A stretch of DNA of 64,000 bases. It comes from Xylogone sp. PMI_703 (Eukaryota; Ascomycota; Leotiomycetes). Shown here piece after piece: positions 44,269-54,863 of the stretch. Position numbers and translations under genes: made by a program. The notes under the pieces are model-generated. The model had not been told where the DNA came from. It did no database searches and was given only the letters and a program-made list of their open reading frames with translations. The stretch spans positions 496,001 through 560,000 of the forward strand of contig JAJTUQ010000003.1 in the NCBI GenBank assembly GCA_021399445.1, in the 5' to 3' direction. Each line of letters starts with the position of its first letter. The first letter of the stretch is position 1.

Positions 44269-45734
44269 TCACAAGTCGCTTAGCTCAATCTCGGGAAGTA
44301 GATCTTTATGAGCGCCACCTTCATTCTCCCTATCCCAAGCCCAGCGTTTCGTCAAGTCCGCATCGAGCGTACCACTCAGCATCTCAGCCACATATCTTCC
44401 AATGGTAGGCATGAACTTCCAACCATGGAACGAGCCAGCTGTCGCCACAAAGAGACGCTTGCAATGTGGATGGGGTGAAATAACGAAGTCTTGGTTTGGC
44501 GTTACTGCATCCCAACAAACTCTGTACTCATCGATTACGATTTCATCAGCCTTCGGTCCCAGGATCCCCTTCTTGACAACATCCAATTGCGCTTTGAGTC
44601 CAGCGCTAGGTGAGCGCTGGGCTTCGCCGGGCTCGCTGGGTGGCATGGAGAAGGATTGGCCAGAGGCGGCATGGTAGCATGTATTTTTGTAGCTTTCGTC
44701 GCGACAGAATTTGACCGTGTATGGTTCATTTGCCTCTAGCGGGGCTGTGAGGGGCATTATTTCTCCTATCGATTACTTTAGTAGAGGTTCTTAGGTATGT
44801 AGGTTAGGAGAGCAAGCTGTTTCCTAGAGATATTACCTTGGGTAGAGTGGATTGCATGCACTGTAACTGGGATTTCAGTGTACTTTTTACCCTCCTGAGC
44901 ACTCAGATTGACGATTCCAGTGACAACAGCAGCGGCGACGATGCGATCACCCGCTTGCAGTTCTGGTCTTTTGGGAGCGCTGTCCGCTAAGAGCTTAGCT
45001 GTTAAAGCACCAGTCGACAAGATGATCTTTTCAGCAGCCACAACTTTTCCGTCGCCAAATTTGACCCCTGTGCAGTCTCCGGCATCATCAAAGGTCAGCG
45101 TGGAAACTTCACCTTCAACATATTTGACTCCCAGCTGAAGCGTGGCATCAATCAGGGCTTTCAGAGCCTTTGTGGCTTCTGCCCAGCCACTACGCTTGTT
45201 TACAAACACCTCTTCAGCACCGGTGAAATCGGTGCCTTCGAAGAATCCTTCATAGCGTGTCTTGAATTCCGGAACCGAGATAAGTTCCGGGACAACGCCG
45301 GTTTTCAACTCTTGATAATTTTCGATCATCTGCTTCCCGAGGCCGGTGTTGTCGATGTTGATCAAGCCACTCTCATGATAGAACGGTTTGAAGAGAGGAT
45401 CTGTGCGCCAAAGCTGGATGGCTTCTAAGGCCTTTTCCATGTAGAAGATGTCGCCATAGTCAGCACGGACAACCTTGTTCCAGTCCCACGAGGCAGCAAG
45501 AGGGCAGGGGTACGGCGTCCTGTCCACGAGAGTGATCGCCGACCCTGAGTATTTCTTGGCTAGGTAGTACGCGGTCGAAGCCCCAAACACACCAGCACCA
45601 ATTATAAGGAATGATGGTGACGAGCTGGCCATGGTTCGGCGGAAGAAGGAAGGCTGCAAGAGAGGGTATGACTTGTTTGAGAGAGAAGCGATTCGGGCAG
45701 AATATCTGGCGAGACATGTAGGCAAGGCGAACAT
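44269..45734 (-). CDS. FAD-dependent amino-acid oxidase, sarcosine/saccharopine oxidase-like
   Basis: Two exons (45734-44837, 44765-44269) give 464 residues; the 71-bp intron has GTAATA and GATAG ends. The core starts with FLIIGAGVFGASTAYYLAKK, the Rossmann FAD motif of DAO-type oxidases. It continues with AASWDWNKVVRADYGD, typical of fungal sarcosine-, pipecolate- and saccharopine-oxidase relatives, and ends with VATAGSFHGWKFMPTIGRYVAEML, which covers the second flavin-contact region. Such enzymes oxidise secondary-amine amino acids with O2. Two starts are possible: 45734 (adds a 34-residue Arg-rich leader that looks mitochondrial) or 45632 (usual family N-terminus). No peroxisomal -SKL is present. 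It may act with the neighbouring NtaA-type monooxygenase. Confidence 0.88.
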
Positions 45735-46222
45735 ATCAACCAGTATTCAAGGCTGAGGGTATCATGGCCCTATTAAGACGCCGTTGCGGGCGGGCCCTGG
45801 AGGCCAAATTGGGTCGGTTGTAGGGTGGGCGGCTGTGGCGCATGAGTTTTCCCGGTTGGGGACTAGCGTTCTTTTCTCTTTTCTCACGCTGCACCTGCAA
45901 GCCACAATATCCAAATTAGTGCTTTGATATTGCTTCACTTCCTCCACGGGACTCCTTCGTGATCTTCGGAGAGCTGTTAGCTGGACCACGGCGCCGAAGG
46001 TCATCGAATGGTCTCGCTAAAAAGAGAAAACTATTTTACCACAGAAAGTCACGGGCTCGAGATGAGTGAGGCTGACTTAGAGGTACTGTACACGCCTGCG
46101 AATCCCAAGTGAGATTCGTAGTATAAGAAGCCATATTGTCATTGCAATCTCCTGATAGTCAGATCATGTTATTCATTCAGACACTTCAAGCCGCCAAGTA
46201 TACTTTTTTTTAATTCGTCACA
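45735..46222. other. Intergenic upstream region
   Basis: It holds the promoter of the FAD oxidase, and that of the small gene at 46223 if real. No other feature was found. Confidence 0.45.
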
Positions 46223-46773
46223 ATGTCTCTCACTCTGAGCCGCCCGTTCAACTCACAAAGCAGTGCTGGACATCGACAGACCAAACCTTCAGCTCTGCAG
46301 TGCCCAAGATGCGCATGCAAGCGAGCCGGAATCCAACCTAGACATGCACAAAATGATACTGAATCAGCCTCCCATCCAAGTCAAAGAGACCTCCCACCTT
46401 GCATGAAACGGTGGCTCAAGGACGACGAGCAAAACCACTTCGTTGGTCGTATCGCTAAATACACAGCAGCACCCAAGCAGGGGCATATACGCCCACGCTA
46501 TGGCTATGAGAGACGCACCGATACCATTGGGAGAGACTCCAAACGTAAAGATACTGCGGATGGGAGTAAAAGCATCATCCTTTCCTCCCCCCAAATCCCA
46601 TATTCGCACGATGTATCTCTGCTCCATATAGGATCATGGTGTACTGAGCTAGAAAATAAAGGTAAGTGATGGCCGGCGCCTTGCAGGAGCACAATCTGAT
46701 CCAACATTCAGGCAACCCTCCACAAACAAAACATCTTGGAAACCGACCGGGAAGAAAGCGTGTCCAAACCTAA
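46223..46773 (+). CDS. Small basic protein, unrecognised
   Basis: A 149-residue open frame begins with an ATG in good context (CACAATGTC). A plausible 50-bp intron (46662-46711, GTAAGT donor, TTCAG acceptor) extends it to 166 residues, ending in a basic tail with RPGRKR. It contains a possible CPRCACKR pair and is rich in His, Arg and Ser. I recognise no family. The frame context and splice sites favour a gene, but low-complexity composition and lack of homology clues leave it uncertain. The tail resembles an AT-hook core, which is a weak hint of DNA binding. Confidence 0.35.
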
Positions 46774-47102
46774 ACGTGCAACTGTCTCAATCATTTAGTA
46801 GTGACTCTTCGGGTGGCACGTATGTATGAATAGAGGACTACAAGCTCTTAGAAGAGCCACATCCGACTGTGCTGGCGCGGGGTTTTTTTTTGAAATTTTT
46901 TGAAATTTTTTTTTTTTTTAATTACTTTGGGTATATTCTTGGGTTGGCTGAAGGTCTATGCTGGATGGTGTTCTGATTTAGAACCCAATACGAAGTAGAG
47001 CGTGTATTGTAGGCAGCATTTTGTTTAGACAATGAGTCAATTATTTATACCCTCCCAGCTGAAATGTTGTTGATAAAGAAGATGATCAACTATCTCACAT
47101 CT
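46774..47102. other. Intergenic with poly-T tract
   Basis: A T-rich run occurs at about 46886-46919, including two copies of TTTTTTTGAAA-like sequence. No gene was found. Confidence 0.5.
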
Positions 47103-48270
47103 CTATTCTCCATAATCATGAGGTTGAAAGTATACGTTTCCTGGTGGGATATGCTGCACCGTCTTCTTGTGCCGCTCAAGTTGATCTATTCTCGCAAACC
47201 CCTTTGTGTTGGTACAGCCTGGAAGGTCACACTTAAACATCTTCACGTGCAATAATATGTGTGTCCTTGAGGGAAATCAGCGTAGATTACTACTCAGGAA
47301 TGCCAGAATCGCTTACCTAAAGGCCGAATTCCTCGTCCAAACCGTCAGCTCGCCGTTGGGCTGAACGCCGCCTTTTTTACAACTCCTCCCCTGAGGGCAT
47401 GTGTGGCGCCCAGTCCCCCGGCTCTTCAATCGTTCCAACAGCAGCGGCCAGTCAATGGATTCGCTGGCATTCTCTAACGACGCACCACTCTGGCTCTCAT
47501 CACCCGGCGAGAAATTGGTGGAGAAGTGCTGATTTCCTCCAGACTCCGTGTTTCGGAAAACTTCTCCGGGATGATTTGAAGGATATGCACCCAAGGTGCT
47601 CGGATACGCAGGACCTTGATATGACTCCGAATACCCAACTAGATCGTGCTCATCAGCCATTGGCGATCTAAGAAAAGAATTTACATGGGTGGCACTTGGA
47701 GATCGTGATTGGCTAATGGAGTTTTCAGAATGAGCAACGCTCCTCAACGGAGAATCCGTAGGAGGATCCAAGATTGGTCGAGCAGCAGAATCGTGAACCG
47801 TCCGTACAAAAGACCAGGAGTTTTCGCAATCCCTCAAAGCTTGATTTAATCTCCTGGAAATCTCTCTGCCAAAAGAAAGAAGAAGAAGAAAAATGTTAGA
47901 TGAGAGTCAAACCTTAGATGTCGGGCTAAATATCTTACTTGAGGGCTGCATGCTTGTTGTCTAAAAAGTCCGCGGTGTGTAAGTCGTCCTCGGCCACCAA
48001 ATCATCCATGCGCTCATCGATATGTCTCGAGATAAAGTCTCCACTTAGGAGATTCTCAGCTGCCGTGGCGAGAATATGGAGAACTCGCACGACATAGTTG
48101 CCCATATCCGCCAACGGGCAGCCCGAGGGAGAACTCGGCCATGGTGCTTGGGAGGCAAGACGCGGGAGCTCTTCCAACAGCTGTTCCTCGAACCAGGTAC
48201 CCGTACGCTGCCCTTGGTCGTCCAATCGGATCCGGGTGAAGAACTGAAGCGTCGCGGCATCAAAGGACAT
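47103..48270 (-). CDS. C2H2 zinc-finger transcription factor
   Basis: Three exons (48270-47939, 47865-47317, 47265-47103) give 347 residues; introns are 73 and 51 bp with GTAAGA and GTAAGC donors. The last exon, only 163 bp, completes the fingers: CPQGRSCKKGGVQPNGELTV then TRNSAFRTHILLHVKMFKC and DLPGCTNTKGFARIDQLERH. This matches a fungal factor type with an atypical first finger followed by a C2H2 finger. The N-terminal half is a helical region (TAAENLLSGDFISRHID) without a known motif, followed by a Ser/Asn-rich linker. It should be nuclear. It diverges over 435 bp from a gene for a regulatory-domain protein that lacks a DNA-binding domain. Confidence 0.85.
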
Positions 48271-48705
48271 GGCGCGCGATCATGGACGTTGCTCTTTTGG
48301 CGCTGTTTTCTCCTTCACTGAGCCTATGCTCTGGCACCAGGCTGCGATGCTTGCGACCGTCATCAGCCCCATGTTTCTTCCCACATCGCACATCCCTCTG
48401 AGCTCCTTCCTCTTTTCTCTTTTCTCTTTTCTCGTCCATTCTGGGTTAGGGCCATCACGGGGCTGGCCCCGCGACAACCGGGCTGGGCTCATGCATCTGC
48501 TGGGGCCGTTTCACGAGGAGAAGAGCAGCTCGCCCTGGTTGCCCTCACAGAGAGGCTCCCGAGGAGTTAAGCGCTGAGAGATGTCTCCATAAGATGGAAC
48601 CCCCGCACAAAGGAGCTGTGGGTCCTTTTCTCGTCCCATATCCCTTCTCAGGTAGTGGTTTTCTCACACCGCAAAGTTCGTTAGGGTTAAGCATTTCGGG
48701 TCTCC
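48271..48705. promoter_or_regulatory. Shared promoter of divergent regulator genes
   Basis: This 435-bp spacer separates the C2H2 factor (minus) from the regulatory-domain gene (plus). A CTTTT-rich tract with repeated CTTTTCT units lies near 48413-48433. Joint control of both genes is likely but not shown. Confidence 0.5.
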
Positions 48706-51073
48706 ATGTCACGGCCACTAGTGTTTCCTCAGGCGCCGGAAGCACTAAGCTCAGATCCCGCACTGCCGGGCTTCAGCACCGCGAATGAGCCCAGCTGGCA
48801 AGGCTGGGATGATGGCGAGTTTTGGCAGAATTTGTTCAATTCTCTTCCACCTGATGACCTGAGCTTTGTACTGAATGATGAGGAAACCGCAGACTCGGTT
48901 TCGAGAAAGAGACGTGAGTGCCCCAAAGCATTCATTCCTGTGATGGTACGCTTCAAATCCTGATGCGGTTACTCCAGGTCGCGAAGACAGTCCGGGTCCA
49001 CCAACTCCGACGGAAGCATCCAGATGGATGAACAACGCCTTTCCAGAACTAGAACCGTCGAACTGGCTACTGGCGAGTCGGACTTGGCCATCACACATTC
49101 CCAATCCCTTTCTTCAGAAAGAGATCTCATTACATCCTCGCTTGCGAACTCATTCGGCGCCAGTCACGTTGCCGGAGGATGGCCGAATCGATGGATTGAT
49201 CAAGGTTCGACTAAATTATACCAAGAAAATGGGCACCCAACCCATTGGTAGGCTTCAAAGCAATCCTCTTACGAGATCGAGATCGGCTGTCGTCAACCCA
49301 GTAGCTTCGAGCGCTTCGAATTCTGGTTCTACCAATAATCTATTGGCACCAGTTACATTTCTGCCGCCGGACTTTGGAAGGGGGCTTAGACTGAAGCCTA
49401 TGGACGAGAAGCTATTCAATTTCTGTACGTTCAAAACTACCCTTCCTGTAATTTTCAAACTTGATCCTGAATCTATCAGATCTCGTAGCAATTTGTGGAG
49501 CTGTGACGCTCATTCCGAGTCCAAGTAACAATTGCTACCTTACAGAAATAGCACCAATCGCTGCTAGAAACGAATGCGTCAAGCATGCAGTTTTGGCGTT
49601 GTCAGCTACCTACATTCTTGATTATTCCAGGGAAGATCATGTTAAAACAAGAGCTAATTTTCACTGGAGACGAGCCGTCCATTTACTAACCCAAGAGTTA
49701 AACGATGAAGGGACATGCCACCCTGGGAAGGAAGATACCGTTGTTGCTGCGTTAGTCTTGTTCTCTCACAACGAGGTGAATTGTCTTGCCCCCATTGCTT
49801 CGCATGTTCCCAAGGATAAACTTGACTTACGCGCCCTCAGAATGTTTGCTGGGAACGAGATCAAGAGCGCCAGGAAGAACCGGCATGGTACCGCGCCTCC
49901 CGCCTTGCAGAGCAAATCCTTGACAAGTCCGACCCTCTCTATCGGTATCGCTTTCCTTCGAATGTACAATGCTCTGGTGCTCGCAATCAATTTGGGAATA
50001 AAATCGCTCTTTACAATATCATGAGCGCAACCATGTGGCCGCTCAATTCCGAGGAGGAGAGATGTCCGTTCGTTTGGCTACTCGAAGGCGATGAACGGGA
50101 ACTAAGGAAGATTAATGGGTGTACCGGGCTGAGTCCTAGATTGGTGCATAGTTTTGCGCAGATTACGCATTTGTCGATGAAGTTATATAAGGTAAGATCA
50201 GCAGCAGCCGCCATAGAAACAGCTTTGCGGAAATGTTTACAAAAGGGTGCAAAATTTAGGACCCCAATCGTTTGACAGCACAAAGACTAGGAAAAGCGAT
50301 CGCCGAACGCTTGGATAATTTCTGGCAGTGGTCGGACCTCTCACAAGGCTACGCTACATCCCAACAGCTGATTGACTCTTGCATTCTAAATGAGGACGGA
50401 TATATCTCCGATCCAGTCAAGGCGACTGAGCTTCTAGCGGAAACATATGCTGGTGCGGCACAGGTGTATCTCTATTGCAGACTGATGAGGTTTACTGCTT
50501 CCCGATCCGTTTTTTTCTTTGGTTATTTAGTGTTATGGGTAGAGTTTACTAATGAGGAGTGTAGGAAGCCAAGAAAACATCCAAGAGTTCAAGAAGTAGT
50601 AACGCGCCTGTTATGGTGTATCCGTCGACTCCCTACCTCGGGTCCACTGTTCACGGCTCAACATGCGCAGCTTCGAGTTGTCCTCGCCGCTGTCGTAGCG
50701 GTGACGCCAGCTCATCGCACACAGATCACTGATTGGTTTGAGGGGCTTGTAAAGGGGACTAGAGGGGTAGGTCTCCATTCTCAATGCCCCACTCTTTAAT
50801 ACGCATGATTATGTATTTTTTCTTTTCACTTCTATCACCAAATCTCTAATGTAAGGTATATATATGTGGACTGATTTGACGAAACAGAACGTCCCACCAG
50901 TCTGGCGAGCAGTGAAATCCATGTGGACTTGGCTAGACGTGAAGTTTGAAGACTTAGAGAGCAGAGAGCAAGTGTGGAGCGGTGAATTTGAAGTCGAGGT
51001 AGAATCAGATGCTTGGTGGGAAGAGATGGTGCGGGACATATTTCAGAAAGAGGGGAAGTTAAATCTCGCTTGA
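48706..51073 (+). CDS. Fungal transcription-factor regulatory-domain protein without visible DNA-binding domain
   Basis: Seven exons (48706-48913, 48978-49424, 49480-49775, 49841-50191, 50260-50489, 50565-50766, 50888-51073) give 639 residues. The junctions all restore frame, with introns of 55-121 bp. The start is the ATG at 48706. Residues about 230-630 match the fungal-specific regulatory domain of C6 factors: NECVKHAVLALSATYILDY, HWRRAVHLLTQEL, SPRLVHSFAQITHLSMKL, LDNFWQWSDLSQGY, SGPLFTAQ and GNVPPVWRAVKSMWTWLD. The N-terminal 230 residues show an acidic start (WDDGEFWQNLFNSLPPDDL), a basic KRRR segment and Ser/Pro-rich sequence, but no Zn2Cys6 cluster, and none is encoded upstream. It may act with the divergent C2H2 factor. 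Confidence 0.85.
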
Positions 51074-51975
51074 ACCTATGTATGGATATAAGGAGTTGGA
51101 AATTTACGGAATGGAGTTTAGAGATAAAATTATTAGGCATGAACAGGAGGTAACTGATGCGGTAATGAGGGATTGATGGTGCTACGGAGTAGGTTTGGAG
51201 CGCAGTTCTTCGATGCTCAACGGCAACTGGAGTCACTAGACATTCATGCTGAATAGTCCACTATGGACATGGTTGCCTCTGAAGCATAATTTTCTCAGTA
51301 TTCTTATGTAATGGTTCTTGGTGTGACCTCTCCTGTCGCCTTATTTATCAGTCCACCCATTTCCTGAGATTCACCCTTTTATGTGCTGAAATATACCTTA
51401 TACTTAACCTGAATCTACACCAATTGGCCATATATCGGCTGTTGCACAGGCTACTCGCGAGAGCAGTATACTAAAGCGCCGTGATTATGGTAATCTTTAA
51501 GCTTTCTTCATGGCCTGTAATTATCGTGGCTTTTAGGCTTTCAATAGTCTGTCACATCTGTAAAATACTGCACTCCAGCACTCTGGCGCAGATTTAATTG
51601 ATCATAATAACTAATAAAGTCTCTCCCATAGTAATTGTGTACACAATTGTCTAACCATTACGTTATAACCTCAGACGAGGTTAGCAATCATAAGGAAAGG
51701 CACGTGATTATGGACTGGCAGCAACAGGCCCCCGTTAGCGATGGAAGCCTAAAGTGGCACTGTGGTTATTCGGTATTCACTGTAATACGCTATAAAATTT
51801 AGTGCGGGAGCTTCGGGTATTAAATTCACTTAGAATGCTGTCAATGCTGTCAATGCCCATACCTGCGTTCAACAAGCAACAACAATTTCTACCCAAAACA
51901 CCACACTTTTACATTGTCCCTCAGACTGCGTCCCGTTGCTAGGGGTTGGGCAGCCCTGGTTGCGCACAGCGCATT
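51074..51975. other. Intergenic
   Basis: No gene was recognised. A short direct repeat TGCTGTCAA occurs at about 51837-51855. The rest is AT-rich spacer. Confidence 0.5.
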
Positions 51976-53192
51976 ATGCAGGCCGAGCTCGCGGATATCC
52001 TCGAAGCAAATGGACTGGACACCCTTGACTGGTCAAACATGATGATGTTGAAAGATAAAGGGAGAAAGTTAAAGCAACTTGGAATCGTTGAAATACCAAA
52101 AGATGAAATACGCATGAGAAATGCGTATGGAAACTGTGCAGGTCACCTGTACTTGTACGACCCCAGAAATCACATCTCCAACACTTCACCTTCGATACGT
52201 CAGCATTTACGACCTCGACAAATTCAAATCCGGGTCGAAGATTACACACGACCAATACCTTCTCAAGCGAGTCCTGTACCGATCGAACCGGTACCAGGAT
52301 CTCAATCTCCACCGATTTGGTCGGGCGCGGAAATTTGCCAGGGTCGCCCATGTCGTCCACGACGACCCAGAATGGCAGCAGTACCTAAATCACCATGGGC
52401 AGGCCCGCTGTGAGGGGGTCTTTGCACTAGTTGGGCTCTTCCAACGGGCCAGCGCCGGCTTATTTGCGAGAGCCGCCCAAGAGCAATCAGAAGAACCGGA
52501 GGTGACGTGGACTCGGAGCGGTAGGGCAAGGAGGCCGGCTGCAGCGGAGCTCCCTGGCGGAGCGGAACAAGCGATGGAGGAAGAGGAGGAAGACGACGCC
52601 GACGACGAACCCAAAGACGACGTTGATGAGCTAGAGGTTCGGGACGAGCAGGTGGCGACCTGCGCGCTGGTTACGTTCTTGAATGCAGCGACCACAGGAC
52701 TAGTCCTACGCCACTGGTGGACTCCAGAGCGCAAGGGTTTCCAGGTGCCATTTGGCGAAGATGCGAAGGGAGAACCCGCAGTCTTCGAGGCCCGTTCGGA
52801 TGGCTTCCTGCAGGATGTGGTGACGGGCTGAGTGCGGGCCTTCGTGGAGGTGAAGCAGAAGCGGCGGAGATGGTGGGCTGGATCTGTGACGATGACCGGC
52901 AGGGGATTATGCGGCGGCCCAAGAGGTGAGTCCCATCATTATCATCATCCAGGAGATATGAGAGGGAGAAAGAGAAGTAGAAATATGTGGATTTCCGCGT
53001 GTGATTGCTAACTCAATAGAATCTTGTAGGCGGATAATGGTGGCTCAGGATGGGCCTAGGATCTGGGTGTCATTCGCCGAGTACGACCGGAACTACCTCC
53101 AGTACCTGCGCGGGCAGGTCTGTGAGGGCGACGAACCCTCTTTCCTGGTCATACACGAGTATGGTCCCTGGTATATGATGGAAGAGGCGTAA
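51976..53192 (+). pseudogene. Broken gene for a fungal PD-(D/E)XK nuclease-like protein
   Basis: Pieces of one protein type lie in order on the plus strand. An N-terminal open frame from the ATG at 51976 runs about 50 residues before the frame is lost. A long piece at about 52160-52831 contains HDQYLLKRVLYRSNRYQ, FGRARKFARVAHVVH and FEARSDGFL, and reaches an in-frame TGA at 52829-52831. The next segment VRAFVEVKQKRR follows that stop in the same frame. Then a shift leads to EMVGWICDDD. After a GTGAGT intron (52926-53029), IMVAQDGPRIWVSFAEY and FLVIHEYGPWYMM follow. The FEAR-SDG-FVEVK spacing fits a PD-(D/E)XK-like core as seen in a fungal-only family. The stop, frameshifts and a likely deletion suggest a non-functional gene. 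The nuclease call is inference. Confidence 0.6.
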
Positions 53193-53891
53193 GAGGCGTC
53201 AACATCTACAAGCACACACGTGCAGAACATTGGAGTTTATACTGGCAAAGGCAGACGAAATTCACATAATGCTTGTGAGGATGTTGTCAGGGCTTTTCAT
53301 ATTTGCATAGACATAAGTAATAGCTTTAAACATGTTATGTTATCCTCTCGGTAGCAGTGTTCAGATCAATGCGGAGGATTCCCACTATCTCACAAGCATC
53401 TTCTCTACATAGCCCTTGTAATGCCTCATCTCCGTGTGCATTTGTTGTATACATAATGCATATCTGTGCTCCTAGAAGCCACGTGTATGATGTTACTCAC
53501 CAGTGGACAGCGATTCATGGAGTAGTAGATAAGGCTGCAACGAAATTGGTTGCCTTTCTGACTGGATTGCAGGTTTGTAGCCATTCTCATTATGGTTGAA
53601 CTATTGTTAGAATGGCTGGCTGGATGTACAACAACGGTCATATCCTCAGACACGGATGAGCTACGTTTGTCTTAAATGGCATATACATGATTCTCCATGA
53701 AAGCAAGGATATAAAGTAGATTAACTTCTCACTTAAGACGTCAGATTGAAATAAATTTTTTTTTCGCGTCAGTATGTCTTTATTCAGATATGAATAGCTA
53801 GATCCACTTATTGACCTTATTTGTCTATTCCGACTATCAACAAGTAAGGAGGTTACATAAGTGATTGGTCGTCGACTAGATATCTTCATGA
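53193..53891. other. Intergenic
   Basis: It follows the broken gene and holds the 3' end of the BTB-like gene. No other feature was found. Confidence 0.5.
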
Positions 53892-54863
53892 TTAAGTAAA
53901 ATCTGCCCCCTTTAACAATTTGAAAGAGTATTTAGGAAAGATTGATTCTGAGTCATCCCGCAGATGTTTAGCAGAGAACAAGTCTTTCCCTCGCGACGTA
54001 TTGGAAGTTGTGAGAATTTCACCGACCCTTGCTGTTCCGTATTCGAGCTTAGAGGAATTAGCCCCATATTTATTACTACAGTCCTTTGCATTAACATCTT
54101 CAATACATATTGCCAAGTAATAGTATTGATTGAAATTTTTATCAATAGAACGTCCTTGAGATGATATAGCCCCAGTGACTAGTTTCATCAGACCCCGCCC
54201 CAGTAGTGACATTTCGGTTTCCAGAAGCGATTCATAACCCTTACACTCATGGAGTCGGGACACGTGGAGGTAAAGCTGGTCTGCAAGAAACTGGTGAATC
54301 TTAAATCGAGTTTCCGGAAGATGCTTGATAACATGTTGCGCAAGGATAACAAACTCGTTGGTCCCGATGGGAAAGTTTCTTATTTTATCGAAGCACAGCT
54401 CCAGCAGATCTTCAATGCCATAACGTTCTGCAACACATAAAGTTTGTGTGATGATTAAAAACATCTGATTCGTTCCAGGCATCGTAATATACGCTCCCAT
54501 TGCCATTTCACCAGCGCAGGATTTTTTGTATTCCATTTCTTTATCATCTGATACCCGTTTAATCAAGAGTGGTGCCTCAAGACAGAAAGACTCATCGGAC
54601 GACTTCAATTTTCGCGGGAAGCAATCTCCTTCATAGAGAAATTCCACAACTCGACGGAATACGGCGGGATCTTCTTCTTCGAAGTCAATTTTACCTTGCT
54701 GGCCTTCAATGAATGCATCTTCACGCAGAGCCGCGTTGAAGTAGGGTAGGTCTATGAAACGCTTATGCACATGAAATTCGACCGGATTGCCATCTTTCGG
54801 TCCCACAGAAAGCACGATAATCGGGGACTCGTAAGGACTTTCAAAGTCAGCGGAAACCGGAAG
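53892..54863 (-). CDS. BTB/POZ-like protein, N-terminus unresolved
   Basis: An open frame of about 320 residues on the minus strand. Its first part has BTB/POZ features: SPIIVLSVG, VEFHVHKRFIDLPYFNAAL, FIEGQQGKIDFEEEDPAVF and VVEFLYEGDC, and later CVAERYGIEDLLELCFDKI. Fungal BTB proteins of this type bind partners such as cullin-3 ligases, though the role of most is unknown. No ATG fits near the N-terminus. An ATG at 54923 is in frame but meets TAA at 54887-54885. A CAG acceptor at 54866-54864 could begin an exon if an upstream exon exists, but I could not place one. It is either a gene with a missing first exon or recently broken. Confidence 0.55.
   Translation of the reverse strand, partial: LPVSADFESPYESPIIVLSVGPKDGNPVEFHVHKRFIDLPYFNAALREDAFIEGQQGKIDFEEEDPAVFRRVVEFLYEGDCFPRKLKSSDESFCLEAPLLIKRVSDDKEMEYKKSCAGEMAMGAYITMPGTNQMFLIITQTLCVAERYGIEDLLELCFDKIRNFPIGTNEFVILAQHVIKHLPETRFKIHQFLADQLYLHVSRLHECKGYESLLETEMSLLGRGLMKLVTGAISSQGRSIDKNFNQYYYLAICIEDVNAKDCSNKYGANSSKLEYGTARVGEILTTSNTSRGKDLFSAKHLRDDSESIFPKYSFKLLKGADFT

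Noticed and set aside
48540..48705. Possible missed Zn2Cys6 exon upstream of the regulatory-domain gene
   Set aside because: No cysteine cluster is encoded in any frame between the two divergent genes.
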